Shown: piece after piece, positions 56,337 through 64,000 of the stretch
Layout of the letters: the number at the start of each line of letters is the position of its first letter
How positions within the stretch are numbered: position 1 is the first letter of the stretch
Position numbers and translations under genes: made by a program
The notes under the pieces: generated by a model
What the model was told of the DNA's origin: nothing
Databases searched by the model: none
What the model saw: the letters and a program-made list of their open reading frames with translations, nothing else
Origin: Acidobacteriota bacterium
GTDB lineage: Bacteria > Acidobacteriota > UBA6911 > RPQK01 > DATIPO01
Assembly (NCBI GenBank): GCA_035471785.1
Contig: DATIPQ010000133.1
Span: 62,001 to 126,000 of the forward strand
Length of the DNA stretch: 64,000 bases
Direction: 5' to 3'

Positions 56337-57518
56337 TCAGGTCTTGTCTCGGTCGGGCGGGGCGAGCAGGAGCAGGGTCAGCAGCGAGCCGCGTTCGGCC
56401 AGCTTGTCGATCTCCACGAACTCGTGGCTGGCGTGGGCGCCTCCGCCCACCGCGCCCAACCCGTCCAGGGTGGCGGCGAAGAGGCTGGTGATGTTGCCGT
56501 CCGAGGCGCCTCCGGCCGAGCCTTCCTGCAGATCCAGTCCCAGTTGGCGTCCCAGCCGGCGGGCCGTCTTCCAGAGGCGCCGGTTGCGGGGCGTCGGCTC
56601 CAGCGGCGCGCGACCCACGTTGCCTTCGATCAGCAGCTTTACGCCGGGGGTTTGGGGCTGCAGGCCATGAATGGCCTGCTCGATTTGGCGGGCCGCTTCC
56701 ATGGAGGGGACTCTGACGTCCACCACCGCCTTGCTCTGGGGAGCCACCACGTTGGGGCGCAGTCCTCCGTCGATGGTGCCCACGTTGACGGTCACTCCGC
56801 TGGCGGGATCGTTCAACCGGAAGAGTTCCTGGATCACGTAGGAAAGTTCGAGGATGGCGCTGGCTCCTGCTTCGGGCTCCAGTCCGGCGTGGGCGGCGCG
56901 TCCCCGCACCGTGATGGTGAACTGTCCGATGCCCTTGCGTGCGGTCTTGATGAGTCCTTCGCGGCCCAGGGAAGGTTCCAGGACGAAGACGCGGGAAGCG
57001 CAGCGGGCCAGCCTGCGGATCCACACCTCGGACTCGGCTGATCCGATTTCTTCGTCGGAGTTGATGAAGACCAGGGGCGCCGCCGGGGGGTCCAGTCCCA
57101 GCTCGTGCAGGCAGCGCAGGGCGAAGACGATTTGGGTCAGTCCGGCCTTCATATCGTAGACGCCGGGTCCGCGAAGCTGGCCGTCCCCGGCCACCACCGG
57201 CATCTCCGCCAGCGTGCCGTGAGGCCAGACGGTATCGGTGTGGCCCAGCAGCATTTGCACCGGTCGGCGCCGCCGGCGTTCACGGGGCCGGGCGTAGAGG
57301 TGACCTCCGCTGCGCCGGCCTTCGATGATGCGCACCTGGAAGCCGATCTGTCGCAGGGAATCGCCGAGGATCTTTTGAAGCGGCTGCTGGGAGGCGGGAT
57401 CGCTGGAGGGCGACTCGGCCAGAGCCAGCCGCTTCAGGTACTCCACCATCTCTTTCAGGTGGGTCGTAAAGTAGCCCTCAACCTGGCGGGTCACGTCGGC
57501 TTGGCCGGCTCGCTTCAC
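56337..57518 (-). CDS. M20-family metallopeptidase (carboxypeptidase G2-like)
   Basis: 393 residues starting at GTG 57518, three bases after the flavin-reductase stop, with AGAGGT upstream. Zinc ligands and catalytic residues: LLGHTDTVWPHGTL, GPGVYDMKAGL, INSDEEIGSAES and GGGAHASHEFVEID. The dimerisation domain (about 190-300) has GRAAHAGLEPEAGASAI, typical of glutamate-carboxypeptidase-like members. Substrate class: C-terminal amino acid of small N-acyl or peptide compounds. Length is normal. Confidence 0.93.
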   Translation of the reverse strand: MKRAGQADVTRQVEGYFTTHLKEMVEYLKRLALAESPSSDPASQQPLQKILGDSLRQIGFQVRIIEGRRSGGHLYARPRERRRRRPVQMLLGHTDTVWPHGTLAEMPVVAGDGQLRGPGVYDMKAGLTQIVFALRCLHELGLDPPAAPLVFINSDEEIGSAESEVWIRRLARCASRVFVLEPSLGREGLIKTARKGIGQFTITVRGRAAHAGLEPEAGASAILELSYVIQELFRLNDPASGVTVNVGTIDGGLRPNVVAPQSKAVVDVRVPSMEAARQIEQAIHGLQPQTPGVKLLIEGNVGRAPLEPTPRNRRLWKTARRLGRQLGLDLQEGSAGGASDGNITSLFAATLDGLGAVGGGAHASHEFVEIDKLAERGSLLTLLLLAPPDRDKT

Positions 57519-57521
57519 GGT

Positions 57522-58133
57522 CTACCTCTGAAAGTCCTGGGGAAAGGGAAAGGCCTGGGAGTCTTCCACCACCGCGAAGCGTCCCGGATGCAGGTAAGCC
57601 AGAAGCGGCGTTTCGAAGATCAGTTGGTTGTCGTCTCGTTCGGACCGGCGCAGGGCGTCTTCGCGGGCGGAGGCGGCCAGGATGCTTCCGGCCATGATGC
57701 TGTTGTCGGCGAACCCGTCCACGATCTTTTCCAATCGGCATTCCAGGCACAGGGTGGAGTCCTCCACCAGGATGCCGTCGATTTGGCGGGCGGCCACCGT
57801 GGGCAGCGCCTTGAGCGAAGGCTTGGCGCAGTCGTCCTGGCGGGGACCGGCGGCCAGGCTGGCCAGAAGTACTTGACTGGGGCGGGGAAAGCTGACGGTG
57901 AAGACCTTGTCGCGGCGGATGTTGCGGTAGGTGCTGTGTCGCGGCGTGCAGACGAAGCCGAAGTAATTGTCCCATCCCAGCGGAAAGGCCATGTGCTTGG
58001 GCGCCAGGTTGTAGGACCCGTCCTCTTGACGGCTCCCTACCAGCACCAGCGGAGCCACGGTGAAGACGCGCTCCCAGATCGATTGGGTCAGGTCGAGAGG
58101 GATATGAGGCGGGCTTCCGGTCTCATCAGTCAT
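57522..58133 (-). CDS. Flavin reductase-like (DIM6/NTAB) FMN-binding protein
   Basis: 203 residues with the split-barrel FMN fold: WERVFTVAPLVLVGSRQEDGSYNLAPKHMAFPLGWDNYFGFVCTPRHSTYRNI and FTVSFPRP. The later part ECRLEKIVDGFADNSIMAGSILAASARED matches flavin-reductase-type domains. It could supply reduced flavin or reduce a small substrate. It is transcribed with the M20 peptidase and diverges from the ATP-grasp genes (99 bp). Confidence 0.88.
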   Translation of the reverse strand: MTDETGSPPHIPLDLTQSIWERVFTVAPLVLVGSRQEDGSYNLAPKHMAFPLGWDNYFGFVCTPRHSTYRNIRRDKVFTVSFPRPSQVLLASLAAGPRQDDCAKPSLKALPTVAARQIDGILVEDSTLCLECRLEKIVDGFADNSIMAGSILAASAREDALRRSERDDNQLIFETPLLAYLHPGRFAVVEDSQAFPFPQDFQR

Positions 58134-58232
58134 CAGATGTCCAGTTTAGCGCGAATCGTCCAGAGAGCGAAGCAGCGCGCCACGGGCCTTGATATGATCC
58201 TCGGGCGTCCCGCCGGGCGCAGGGGAGACAGC

Positions 58233-59450
58233 ATGGCCAACGTCATTTTTGTGGCGCCTTTTTTCCTGGAGACGACACTGCGCTTCATCAACGGCGCAGC
58301 CGATCTGGAAGACGTCCGCTTGGGGGTGATCAGCCAGGATCCCGCCGGGAAGATACCGCCCGGACTGCGATCCAAGCTGACCGCTCACTGGCGCGTTGAG
58401 GACGGCATGGATCCCGCCCAAATCGTAGGCGCCGTACACTCCCTGGCCGCCCGCATGGGGCCACCCCAGCGCCTCTTGGCGGCCTTGGAGCACCTGCAGG
58501 TGCCTCTGGCCAAGGTGCGCCAGCACTTGGGACTGCAGGGAATGAAGGTGGAGACGGCCCGCAACTTCCGCGACAAGTCGCACATGAAGACGCTCTTCCG
58601 TGAGGCGGGCGTGCCTTGCGCCCGGCACCGGCTGGTCGACAGCGTCCAGGCGGCACGCTCCTTTGCGGCAGATGCGGGATATCCGGTGGTGGTCAAACCC
58701 AACGAGGGCGCCGGGGCCAAGAACACCTACCGCCTCAACGACGAGGAGCAGTTGGAACAATACCTGGCCGCCTATCCGCCTCAGCGCGTTGGGGCGCTCT
58801 TCGAGGAGTTCATGACCGGCCAGGAACATTGCTTCGACAGCGTTTGGATCGGCGGCCAATGCGTTTGGCACTCCATCTCGCGATACCTGCCTACGCCCTT
58901 GGAGGTGATGGAGAACCCCTGGATTCAATGGAGCGTTCTGCTTCCGCGCGGCATCGGGGGAGAGGAATACGAGCCCATCCGCCAGGCCGCCGGCCGAGCC
59001 CACCGGGCGCTGGGCGTAGAGACGGCCCTGACCCACCTGGAGTGGTTCCGCCGTCCCGACGGCAGCGTGGCCATTTCTGAGGTGGCGGCCCGTCCGCCCG
59101 GCGCCCAGTTCTCCACTCTCATCTCCTACGCCCACGACATCGACCTCTACAGCGCTTGGCCGAGGCTGATGGTCTTCGACCGCTTCGATCCTCCCCAGCG
59201 CCGCTGGGCGGTGGGAGCGGCCTACCTGAGAGGCCAGGGGCGGGGACGGGTCAAGGCCGTCCACGGACTGGAGCAGGCTGAGAAGGAGCTGGGTTCCCTG
59301 GTGGTGGAAGCGCGGCTGCCCCAGTTGGGGCAAACTCCCAGCGGAACCTACGAGGGAGACGGCTACGTCATCTTGCGCCATGCTGAAACGGCGCCGGTGG
59401 AAGAGGGCTTGGCCCGTCTGGTGGAACTGATCCGCGTGGAATTGGCTTGA
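58233..59450 (+). CDS. ATP-grasp ligase, first of tandem pair
   Basis: 405 residues from ATG 58233, supported by AGGGGAG; the open frame extends far upstream but without homology. The ATP-grasp core (about 110-300) shows FRDKSHMKTLFREAGVPCARHRLV, VVVKPNEGAGAKNTYRLND, EEFMTGQEHCFDSVW and SEVAARPPGAQFSTL. The N-terminal domain is Rossmann-like. Such enzymes join a carboxylate to an amine or thiol through an acylphosphate. Its paralogue follows 29 bp later. Candidate products are dipeptides or amino-acid conjugates (inference). Confidence 0.9.
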   Translation: MANVIFVAPFFLETTLRFINGAADLEDVRLGVISQDPAGKIPPGLRSKLTAHWRVEDGMDPAQIVGAVHSLAARMGPPQRLLAALEHLQVPLAKVRQHLGLQGMKVETARNFRDKSHMKTLFREAGVPCARHRLVDSVQAARSFAADAGYPVVVKPNEGAGAKNTYRLNDEEQLEQYLAAYPPQRVGALFEEFMTGQEHCFDSVWIGGQCVWHSISRYLPTPLEVMENPWIQWSVLLPRGIGGEEYEPIRQAAGRAHRALGVETALTHLEWFRRPDGSVAISEVAARPPGAQFSTLISYAHDIDLYSAWPRLMVFDRFDPPQRRWAVGAAYLRGQGRGRVKAVHGLEQAEKELGSLVVEARLPQLGQTPSGTYEGDGYVILRHAETAPVEEGLARLVELIRVELA

Positions 59451-59479
59451 GGAAGACAACCGGCTGAGGAACAGAATCT

Positions 59480-60691
59480 ATGAAAGTGGTGATGATCTCT
59501 CCTGGTTTCCCGGCGGAAATGCCCTTCTTCACCGCCGGGCTGGCTGGCTGCGGGGCTCAGGTGCTGGGGATCGGCGACCAGCCGGTGCAAGCCTTGCCCG
59601 AACTGGCCCGCAGCCATCTCGCCGCCTACCGCCAGGTGAACTCGCTGTGGGACGAGAACGAAGTGGCCCAGGCCATTGCCGGTTTCCAGACCTTCATCGA
59701 CCGCATCGAGTGTCCCTGGGAGCCGGGAGTCCTGATGGCGGCGCGCCTGCGCGAGCGCTTTCACATCGAAGGAATGCGCGAAGCCGAGACGGTGCCCTTC
59801 CGCGACAAGGAACGCATGAAGCAGGTGCTGGACGAGGCCGGCATCCGCACCCCGCGGCATGCCCGCGCCAGCACGGCCGAGGAGGTGCGCGAAGCGGCTG
59901 AACGCATTGGCTACCCGCTCATCGTCAAGCCCATCGCCGGAGCCGGTTCCGCCGACACCCACCGCCTTGACGATTCCCGCCAGCTTGAGGAAGTGCTGTC
60001 GGCAATCGGCCACGTCAAAGAGGTGAGCGTGGAGGAGTTCATCGAGGGCGATGAGTATACTTTCGACACCATCTGCGCCGATGGAAAGATCCTCTACTTC
60101 AACATCGCCTGGTATCGTCCCCGTCCCCTCATCGCCCGCACCGTGCAATGGATCTCGCCCCAGACCATCGCCCTGCGCGACGTGGACGCGCCGCATCTGG
60201 CCTCGGGCCGTCGCATGGGCCAGGCCGTCATCCAGGCGCTGGGCTTCCGCAGCGGATTCACCCATATGGAATGGTTCCTGAAACCCGACGGGGAGGCGGT
60301 CTTCGGCGAAATCGGCTGCCGTCCCCCGGGAGCGCGCAGCGTCGACATCATGAACTGGGCGGGCGACATCGACCTCTACCGGGGATGGGCCGAAGCGGTC
60401 TGCCTAGGACGCCTCGGCCAGGAAGTGCGGCGGCGCTACAACGCCGCCGTCATCTTCAAGCGGGCCCAGGGGCAAGGCCGCATCCAGCGGGTGGAAGGCC
60501 TGCAACGGCTTCTCTCGGAAATCGGCCAGCACGTGGTCAACATCGACCTGCTTCCGGTGGGCGCCCCGCGGCGCGACTGGAAGCAGACCCTGCTCTCCGA
60601 CGGTTGGGTGACCCTGCGCCATCCCGACTTGCAGCGCACCCTGGAGATGGCCGACCGGGTGGGCACCGACGTCCAGATGTTCGCCGGCTGA
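59480..60691 (+). CDS. ATP-grasp ligase, second of tandem pair
   Basis: 403 residues with GAGGAAC before the ATG. Same layout as the upstream paralogue: FRDKERMKQVLDEAGIRTPRHARA, LIVKPIAGAGSADTHRLDD, EEFIEGDEYTFDTICADGK and GEIGCRPPGARSVDIMNWAGDIDLYRGWAEA. The shared phrases FRDKxxMKxxxxEAGxxxxRH and GAGxxxTxRLxD show a gene duplication. Both retain metal- and ATP-binding acidic residues, so both are probably active on different substrates. Confidence 0.9.
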   Translation: MKVVMISPGFPAEMPFFTAGLAGCGAQVLGIGDQPVQALPELARSHLAAYRQVNSLWDENEVAQAIAGFQTFIDRIECPWEPGVLMAARLRERFHIEGMREAETVPFRDKERMKQVLDEAGIRTPRHARASTAEEVREAAERIGYPLIVKPIAGAGSADTHRLDDSRQLEEVLSAIGHVKEVSVEEFIEGDEYTFDTICADGKILYFNIAWYRPRPLIARTVQWISPQTIALRDVDAPHLASGRRMGQAVIQALGFRSGFTHMEWFLKPDGEAVFGEIGCRPPGARSVDIMNWAGDIDLYRGWAEAVCLGRLGQEVRRRYNAAVIFKRAQGQGRIQRVEGLQRLLSEIGQHVVNIDLLPVGAPRRDWKQTLLSDGWVTLRHPDLQRTLEMADRVGTDVQMFAG

Positions 60692-60751
60692 GGCAGCCTG
60701 CAAGGGGCCAGCCGGCAGCAATGTTTACAGCAACGCTAGGGTAATAAAGAC

Positions 60752-63340
60752 ATGTCATCGACGCTCACCAAGATCCTCTTGCTCATCCTTCTGGTCCCCA
60801 GACCAGGCCTGCTGGCGGCGGAGAAAAAGCTGGACCCGGATTTTCTGCCCCAGGGGGCCAGCTATCATCCCGACGTCCCTTCGCCGCAGGACTTCCTGGG
60901 CTACCCGATAGGCAGCCGCTTTACCCGCCACGACCGGCTGGTGGCCTACTTCCGCCAACTGGGGGAGTCGAGTCCGCGGGCCCGTTTCGAGATCATGGGG
61001 CAGACCTATGAGATGCGTCCGCTCATCCGTCTCAGCGTGACCGACCCCGGACGGCTGGGAGGTCTGGAAGAAGTCCGTCAAGCTCACCTGAGGGCCGCTG
61101 ATCCCTCCAATCCCGAAGACCCCGACCGTCCGGTAGTGATCTTGCTGGGCTACGGAGTGCACGGCAACGAGTCCTCTTCGGCGGAGGCCGCCATGCTGGC
61201 CGCCTACCATTTTTGCGCCGCCCAGGGGGAAGAGGTGGAAGCCCTGCTGAGGAAAGCGGTCATCCTCTTCGACCCCGTCTACAATCCCGACGGGCGCGAC
61301 CGGGCCAGCCATTGGTTCAACATGCACCGCAGCCGTCATCTCTCCGCCGACCGCTGGGACCGCGAGCACAACGAGGGATGGCCCAACGGGCGCACCAACC
61401 ATTACTGGTTCGACCTCAACCGCGATTGGCTGCCCGGCGTCCAGGTGGAATCGCGGACCCGCATCGAGGCCTTTCACCAGTGGCTGCCCAACGTCACCAC
61501 CGACTACCATGAGATGGGCTCGGACAGCACCTACTTTTTCGAACCCACCGAGGAGGCCAACCAGAATCCGCTGGTGCCCGACGAGACCTACCAATTGACG
61601 GCCGAGTTTTCCACCGCCTGGGAGGAGGCGCTGGAGGAGTTGGGCTCGCTTTACTACACGCGCCAGGTATACGACGACTTTTATCCCGGCTACGGGTCCA
61701 GTTATCCCGACCTGCACGGGGGCATCGGCGTGCTCTTCGAGCAGGCCAGTTCGCGGGGACACCTGCGGGAGACGGTTCACGGCCAGCTCAGCTTCGCCTT
61801 CACCATCCGCAACCAGGTGCGCACCAGCCTGGCCACCGTCCGCCGTGCGGTGGAATTGCGTCCCCGCCTGCACAAGCTGCAGCGCGACTTTTTCGCCTCG
61901 GCCCGCGAACCGGGAGGCGCCTACGTTTTCGGCGAACCTTCCGACCCTGCCCGCGAGGACGCTTTTCTCGACCTGCTCAGGCTGCACAAGATCCGCGTCC
62001 ACCGGCTGCAAAGCGATGCCAGGCTCGGGGACGCCCAGTTTGCCGCCGGAGAGGCCTTCATCGTCCCTCTGGCCCAGCGCCAGCGCCGCATGGTGCAGTC
62101 GATCTTCGAAACCCGCATCGAGTTCCCCGACAGCCTCTTCTACGACACCAGCGCCTGGTCGATGGCCCATGCCTACGGCATTCCTCACGCTTTCATGGGG
62201 GCGGAGGCCTTTTCCCAACCGCTGCTGGGTCCGGAAGCCGACGATGCCCCCGCCGCGCCCTCCGCCTCCCCGGCGCTGGAGCGGGCTCGCTATGCCTACC
62301 TGTTCGAGTGGACCGATTCGCGGGCGCCGGCTCTGCTGCATGAATTGCTGTCGCGCGAGGTGCGGGTCAAGACTGCCTTCGAGCCCTTCAGCATCGGCGG
62401 GCACGATTACGGGCGGGGGACCATGCTGGTTCCCGTCTCCATTCAGGAGACCGACGCCCAACGCCTGCACCACTGGATGAGCCAAGCGGCCTCCCGCCAC
62501 GGCGTGCCCGTCCGGACAGTCCCCTCAGGACGCACCTCGCGCGGTCCTGACCTGGGAAGCAACGACTTCCGCCTGGTGCCGCCGCCCCGACTGCTGATGC
62601 TGCTGGGGGACGGGGTCTCGGCCTACGAGGCGGGAGAGGTTTGGCATTTGCTGGACACCCGGGTCGGCATGCCCTTCACCAAGGCCGACCTTTCCGACCT
62701 GCAGCGCTTGCCCCTGGAGGAATACGACACCCTGGTGATGGTTTCGGGCAACTACTCGCGTTTGCAAGAGGCCGATCGGGAGCGGCTCAAAGAATGGATA
62801 TCCCAGGGCAACACCCTGATCGCCCTGCGCTCAGCCGTCGAGTGGGCCGTCACCTCGGGGCTGGCCGAGGAAAAGCTGCTGCCCGAAGGCCCGCCCGAGC
62901 CTCCGGCACAGGACGCCCCGAGCTCCGAGAGAACAGAGCGAATCGACTACGCACAAGCCCGCGAAACCGAAGGAGCCAAGGTGATCGGGGGCGCCATCTT
63001 CGCAACCGACCTCGACATCACCCACCCTCTCGGATTCGGCTACAGGCGCCGCCAACTGGCCGTCTACCGCAACAGTTCCATCCTCTTGCAGCCCAGCAGC
63101 AACCCCTACAGCAGCGTGGCCGTCTACAGGGAGTCGCCGCTGATCAGCGGCTACATCTCGCAGGAAAACCTGGAGAAGCTGGCCGGTACGGCTTCGCTGT
63201 CGGTGAGCGGGCGGGGCCGGGGACGCATCGTCCTCTTCGTCGACAACCCCAATTTTCGAGGCTTCTGGCACGGCACCAACCGCCTTTTCCTCAACGCCGT
63301 ATTTCTGGGAGGCCTTATCGACCTCCCCCGCGTCCGCTAG
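60752..63340 (+). CDS. M14-family zinc carboxypeptidase, secreted
   Basis: 862 residues. A signal peptide (ILLLILLVPRPGLLAAEK) precedes the M14 domain (about 50-370). Zinc ligands are HGNESS (about 137-142) and His in TDYHEMGSDSTYFFEP (about 253); the catalytic Glu is in GVLFEQASSRG (about 329). Substrate-pocket residues NPDGRDR and FDLNRDW are present. The C-terminal 450 residues contain a Rossmann/amidotransferase-like stretch (LDTRVGMPFTKADLSDLQRL, YDTLVMVSGNYSRL). It follows the ATP-grasp pair after 60 bp and may process their product or import substrate (inference). Confidence 0.92.
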   Translation: MSSTLTKILLLILLVPRPGLLAAEKKLDPDFLPQGASYHPDVPSPQDFLGYPIGSRFTRHDRLVAYFRQLGESSPRARFEIMGQTYEMRPLIRLSVTDPGRLGGLEEVRQAHLRAADPSNPEDPDRPVVILLGYGVHGNESSSAEAAMLAAYHFCAAQGEEVEALLRKAVILFDPVYNPDGRDRASHWFNMHRSRHLSADRWDREHNEGWPNGRTNHYWFDLNRDWLPGVQVESRTRIEAFHQWLPNVTTDYHEMGSDSTYFFEPTEEANQNPLVPDETYQLTAEFSTAWEEALEELGSLYYTRQVYDDFYPGYGSSYPDLHGGIGVLFEQASSRGHLRETVHGQLSFAFTIRNQVRTSLATVRRAVELRPRLHKLQRDFFASAREPGGAYVFGEPSDPAREDAFLDLLRLHKIRVHRLQSDARLGDAQFAAGEAFIVPLAQRQRRMVQSIFETRIEFPDSLFYDTSAWSMAHAYGIPHAFMGAEAFSQPLLGPEADDAPAAPSASPALERARYAYLFEWTDSRAPALLHELLSREVRVKTAFEPFSIGGHDYGRGTMLVPVSIQETDAQRLHHWMSQAASRHGVPVRTVPSGRTSRGPDLGSNDFRLVPPPRLLMLLGDGVSAYEAGEVWHLLDTRVGMPFTKADLSDLQRLPLEEYDTLVMVSGNYSRLQEADRERLKEWISQGNTLIALRSAVEWAVTSGLAEEKLLPEGPPEPPAQDAPSSERTERIDYAQARETEGAKVIGGAIFATDLDITHPLGFGYRRRQLAVYRNSSILLQPSSNPYSSVAVYRESPLISGYISQENLEKLAGTASLSVSGRGRGRIVLFVDNPNFRGFWHGTNRLFLNAVFLGGLIDLPRVR

Positions 63341-63354
63341 GCAGGAGATTAGCC

Positions 63355-64000
63355 ATGACCTCTCTGAAAGACCTGCGCACTCCGGCCTTGATCGTCGATC
63401 TCGAGAGGGTTGAGGCCAACGCCGCCAGAATGCAGGAGAATGCCCGCCGCATGGGCGCCCGCCTGCGTCCCCACGTTAAGACTCACAAGACGCTGGAGGC
63501 CGCCCGCATACAGACCAGGGACGGCTTTCAGGGCATCACCGTCTCGACTCTGGCCGAGGCTGAATTCTTCAAGGCGGGCGGGTTCGACGACATCACCTAC
63601 GCCTTCCCCATAACGGCCGCCAAGCTTCCCGCCGTCGCCGAGATCCAAGACGGGATCGACTTTCACATCGTGGTCGATCACCCGGCTCAGATCCGCGCCG
63701 TCGAGCACTACGCCGAGCGGCACCGGATGAGATTCTCGGTGTTGCTCGAAATCGACTGCGGATATGGGCGCAGCGGCGTCCCCTGGCACACCTCCCGTCC
63801 GCTGCGCCTGGCCCGGCGCCTGGACGATTCGCGCCACACCGCTTTCCAGGGACTGATCACTCACGCCGGGCAGTCCTATGCCGCACCCAATCCTCCCAAG
63901 ATCACCAAGATCGCCCGCAAGGAGCAGGAAAACCTGGGCAAGCTCTTGCAGCGCCTGCAAGAAGTGGACATCGACTGCCCCACGGTCAGCGTGGGCTCCA
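63355..64000 (+). CDS. DSD1-family PLP enzyme (D-threonine aldolase / D-serine dehydratase-like), partial
   Basis: 215 codons to the window edge; the 3' half is missing. ATG 63355 follows GCAGGAG and lies 14 bp after the M14 stop, so it is in the same unit. The alanine-racemase-type barrel opens LRTPALIVDLERVEANAARM, and the PLP lysine lies in RLRPHVKTHKTLEAARIQ. GITVSTLAEAEFFKAGGFDDITYAFP and VLLEIDCGYGRSGVP are typical. It acts on D-amino acids or beta-hydroxy-amino acids; the metal-binding C-terminal domain is outside the window. Confidence 0.92.
   Translation, partial: MTSLKDLRTPALIVDLERVEANAARMQENARRMGARLRPHVKTHKTLEAARIQTRDGFQGITVSTLAEAEFFKAGGFDDITYAFPITAAKLPAVAEIQDGIDFHIVVDHPAQIRAVEHYAERHRMRFSVLLEIDCGYGRSGVPWHTSRPLRLARRLDDSRHTAFQGLITHAGQSYAAPNPPKITKIARKEQENLGKLLQRLQEVDIDCPTVSVGS

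Noticed and set aside
57105-58232. Upstream in-frame extension of the first ATP-grasp gene
   Set aside because: It is antisense to the M20 peptidase and flavin reductase genes and has no homology; ATG 58233 with AGGGGAG fits the family start.

Overview
The window is GC-rich, densely coded DNA from a Gram-negative bacterium, most likely an acidobacterium. LpxA, outer-membrane barrel-like proteins and lipoproteins point to a diderm. Three very long FtsX/MacB-like permeases without a cognate ATPase gene (the ADOP type, 'acidobacterial duplicated orphan permease') point to Acidobacteriota. The BlaI/M56 pair, the S9 and M14 peptidases and the LytS/LytTR genes fit that assignment. No rRNA, tRNA, CRISPR array, prophage or intact insertion sequence was seen. 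The phylum is inferred from gene content only.

Layout. 1-8 kb (minus strand): a PDZ/multi-TM/GAF/PAS sensor cut by the window edge, a small barrel-like protein with a carboxypeptidase-regulatory domain, then a DUF255 thioredoxin-domain protein, a UbiA prenyltransferase and a membrane protein. 8.1-11.7 kb (plus): amidase, GerMN protein, RNase PH and RdgB in a tight, overlapping operon. 11.7-15 kb (minus): ADOP permease and a redoxin lipoprotein. 15-18.6 kb: YtxH protein, Trm112-like protein, HemB, RsbU-type phosphatase and MOSC protein. 18.6-21.6 kb (minus): two LiaI/LiaF-like membrane proteins, a LytS-type kinase and a LytTR regulator, which looks like a complete envelope-stress module. 21.7-32.4 kb: S9 peptidase, ThiI, HtrA-type protease, SDR, LpxA, double-GNAT protein and penicillin acylase. 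32.6-40.9 kb: coiled-coil lipoprotein, a 260-bp MITE-like element, two convergent ADOP permeases (the second fused to an XRE helix-turn-helix) and a triple-parvulin lipoprotein. 40.9-44.2 kb: hybrid histidine kinase, an AT-rich island with two hairpins, and a LuxR regulator with a degenerate receiver.

44.3-52.9 kb (minus) holds a striking metal/copper locus: a secreted multicopper oxidase of 1750 residues, a beta-propeller protein and two SCO1-type copper chaperones. The sequence suggests a very large MnxG-like oxidase with its own copper-loading factors. 53.3-56.3 kb holds two small exported proteins and a BlaI/M56 repressor-sensor pair with visible operators. 56.3-64 kb is a peptide/amino-acid region: an M20 peptidase and a flavin reductase diverge from two tandem paralogous ATP-grasp ligases, an M14 carboxypeptidase and a DSD1-type PLP enzyme cut by the right edge.

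The most distinctive loci are the giant oxidase operon, the XRE-permease fusion with a second internal start, the tandem ATP-grasp cluster and the MITE whose end supplies a stop codon.
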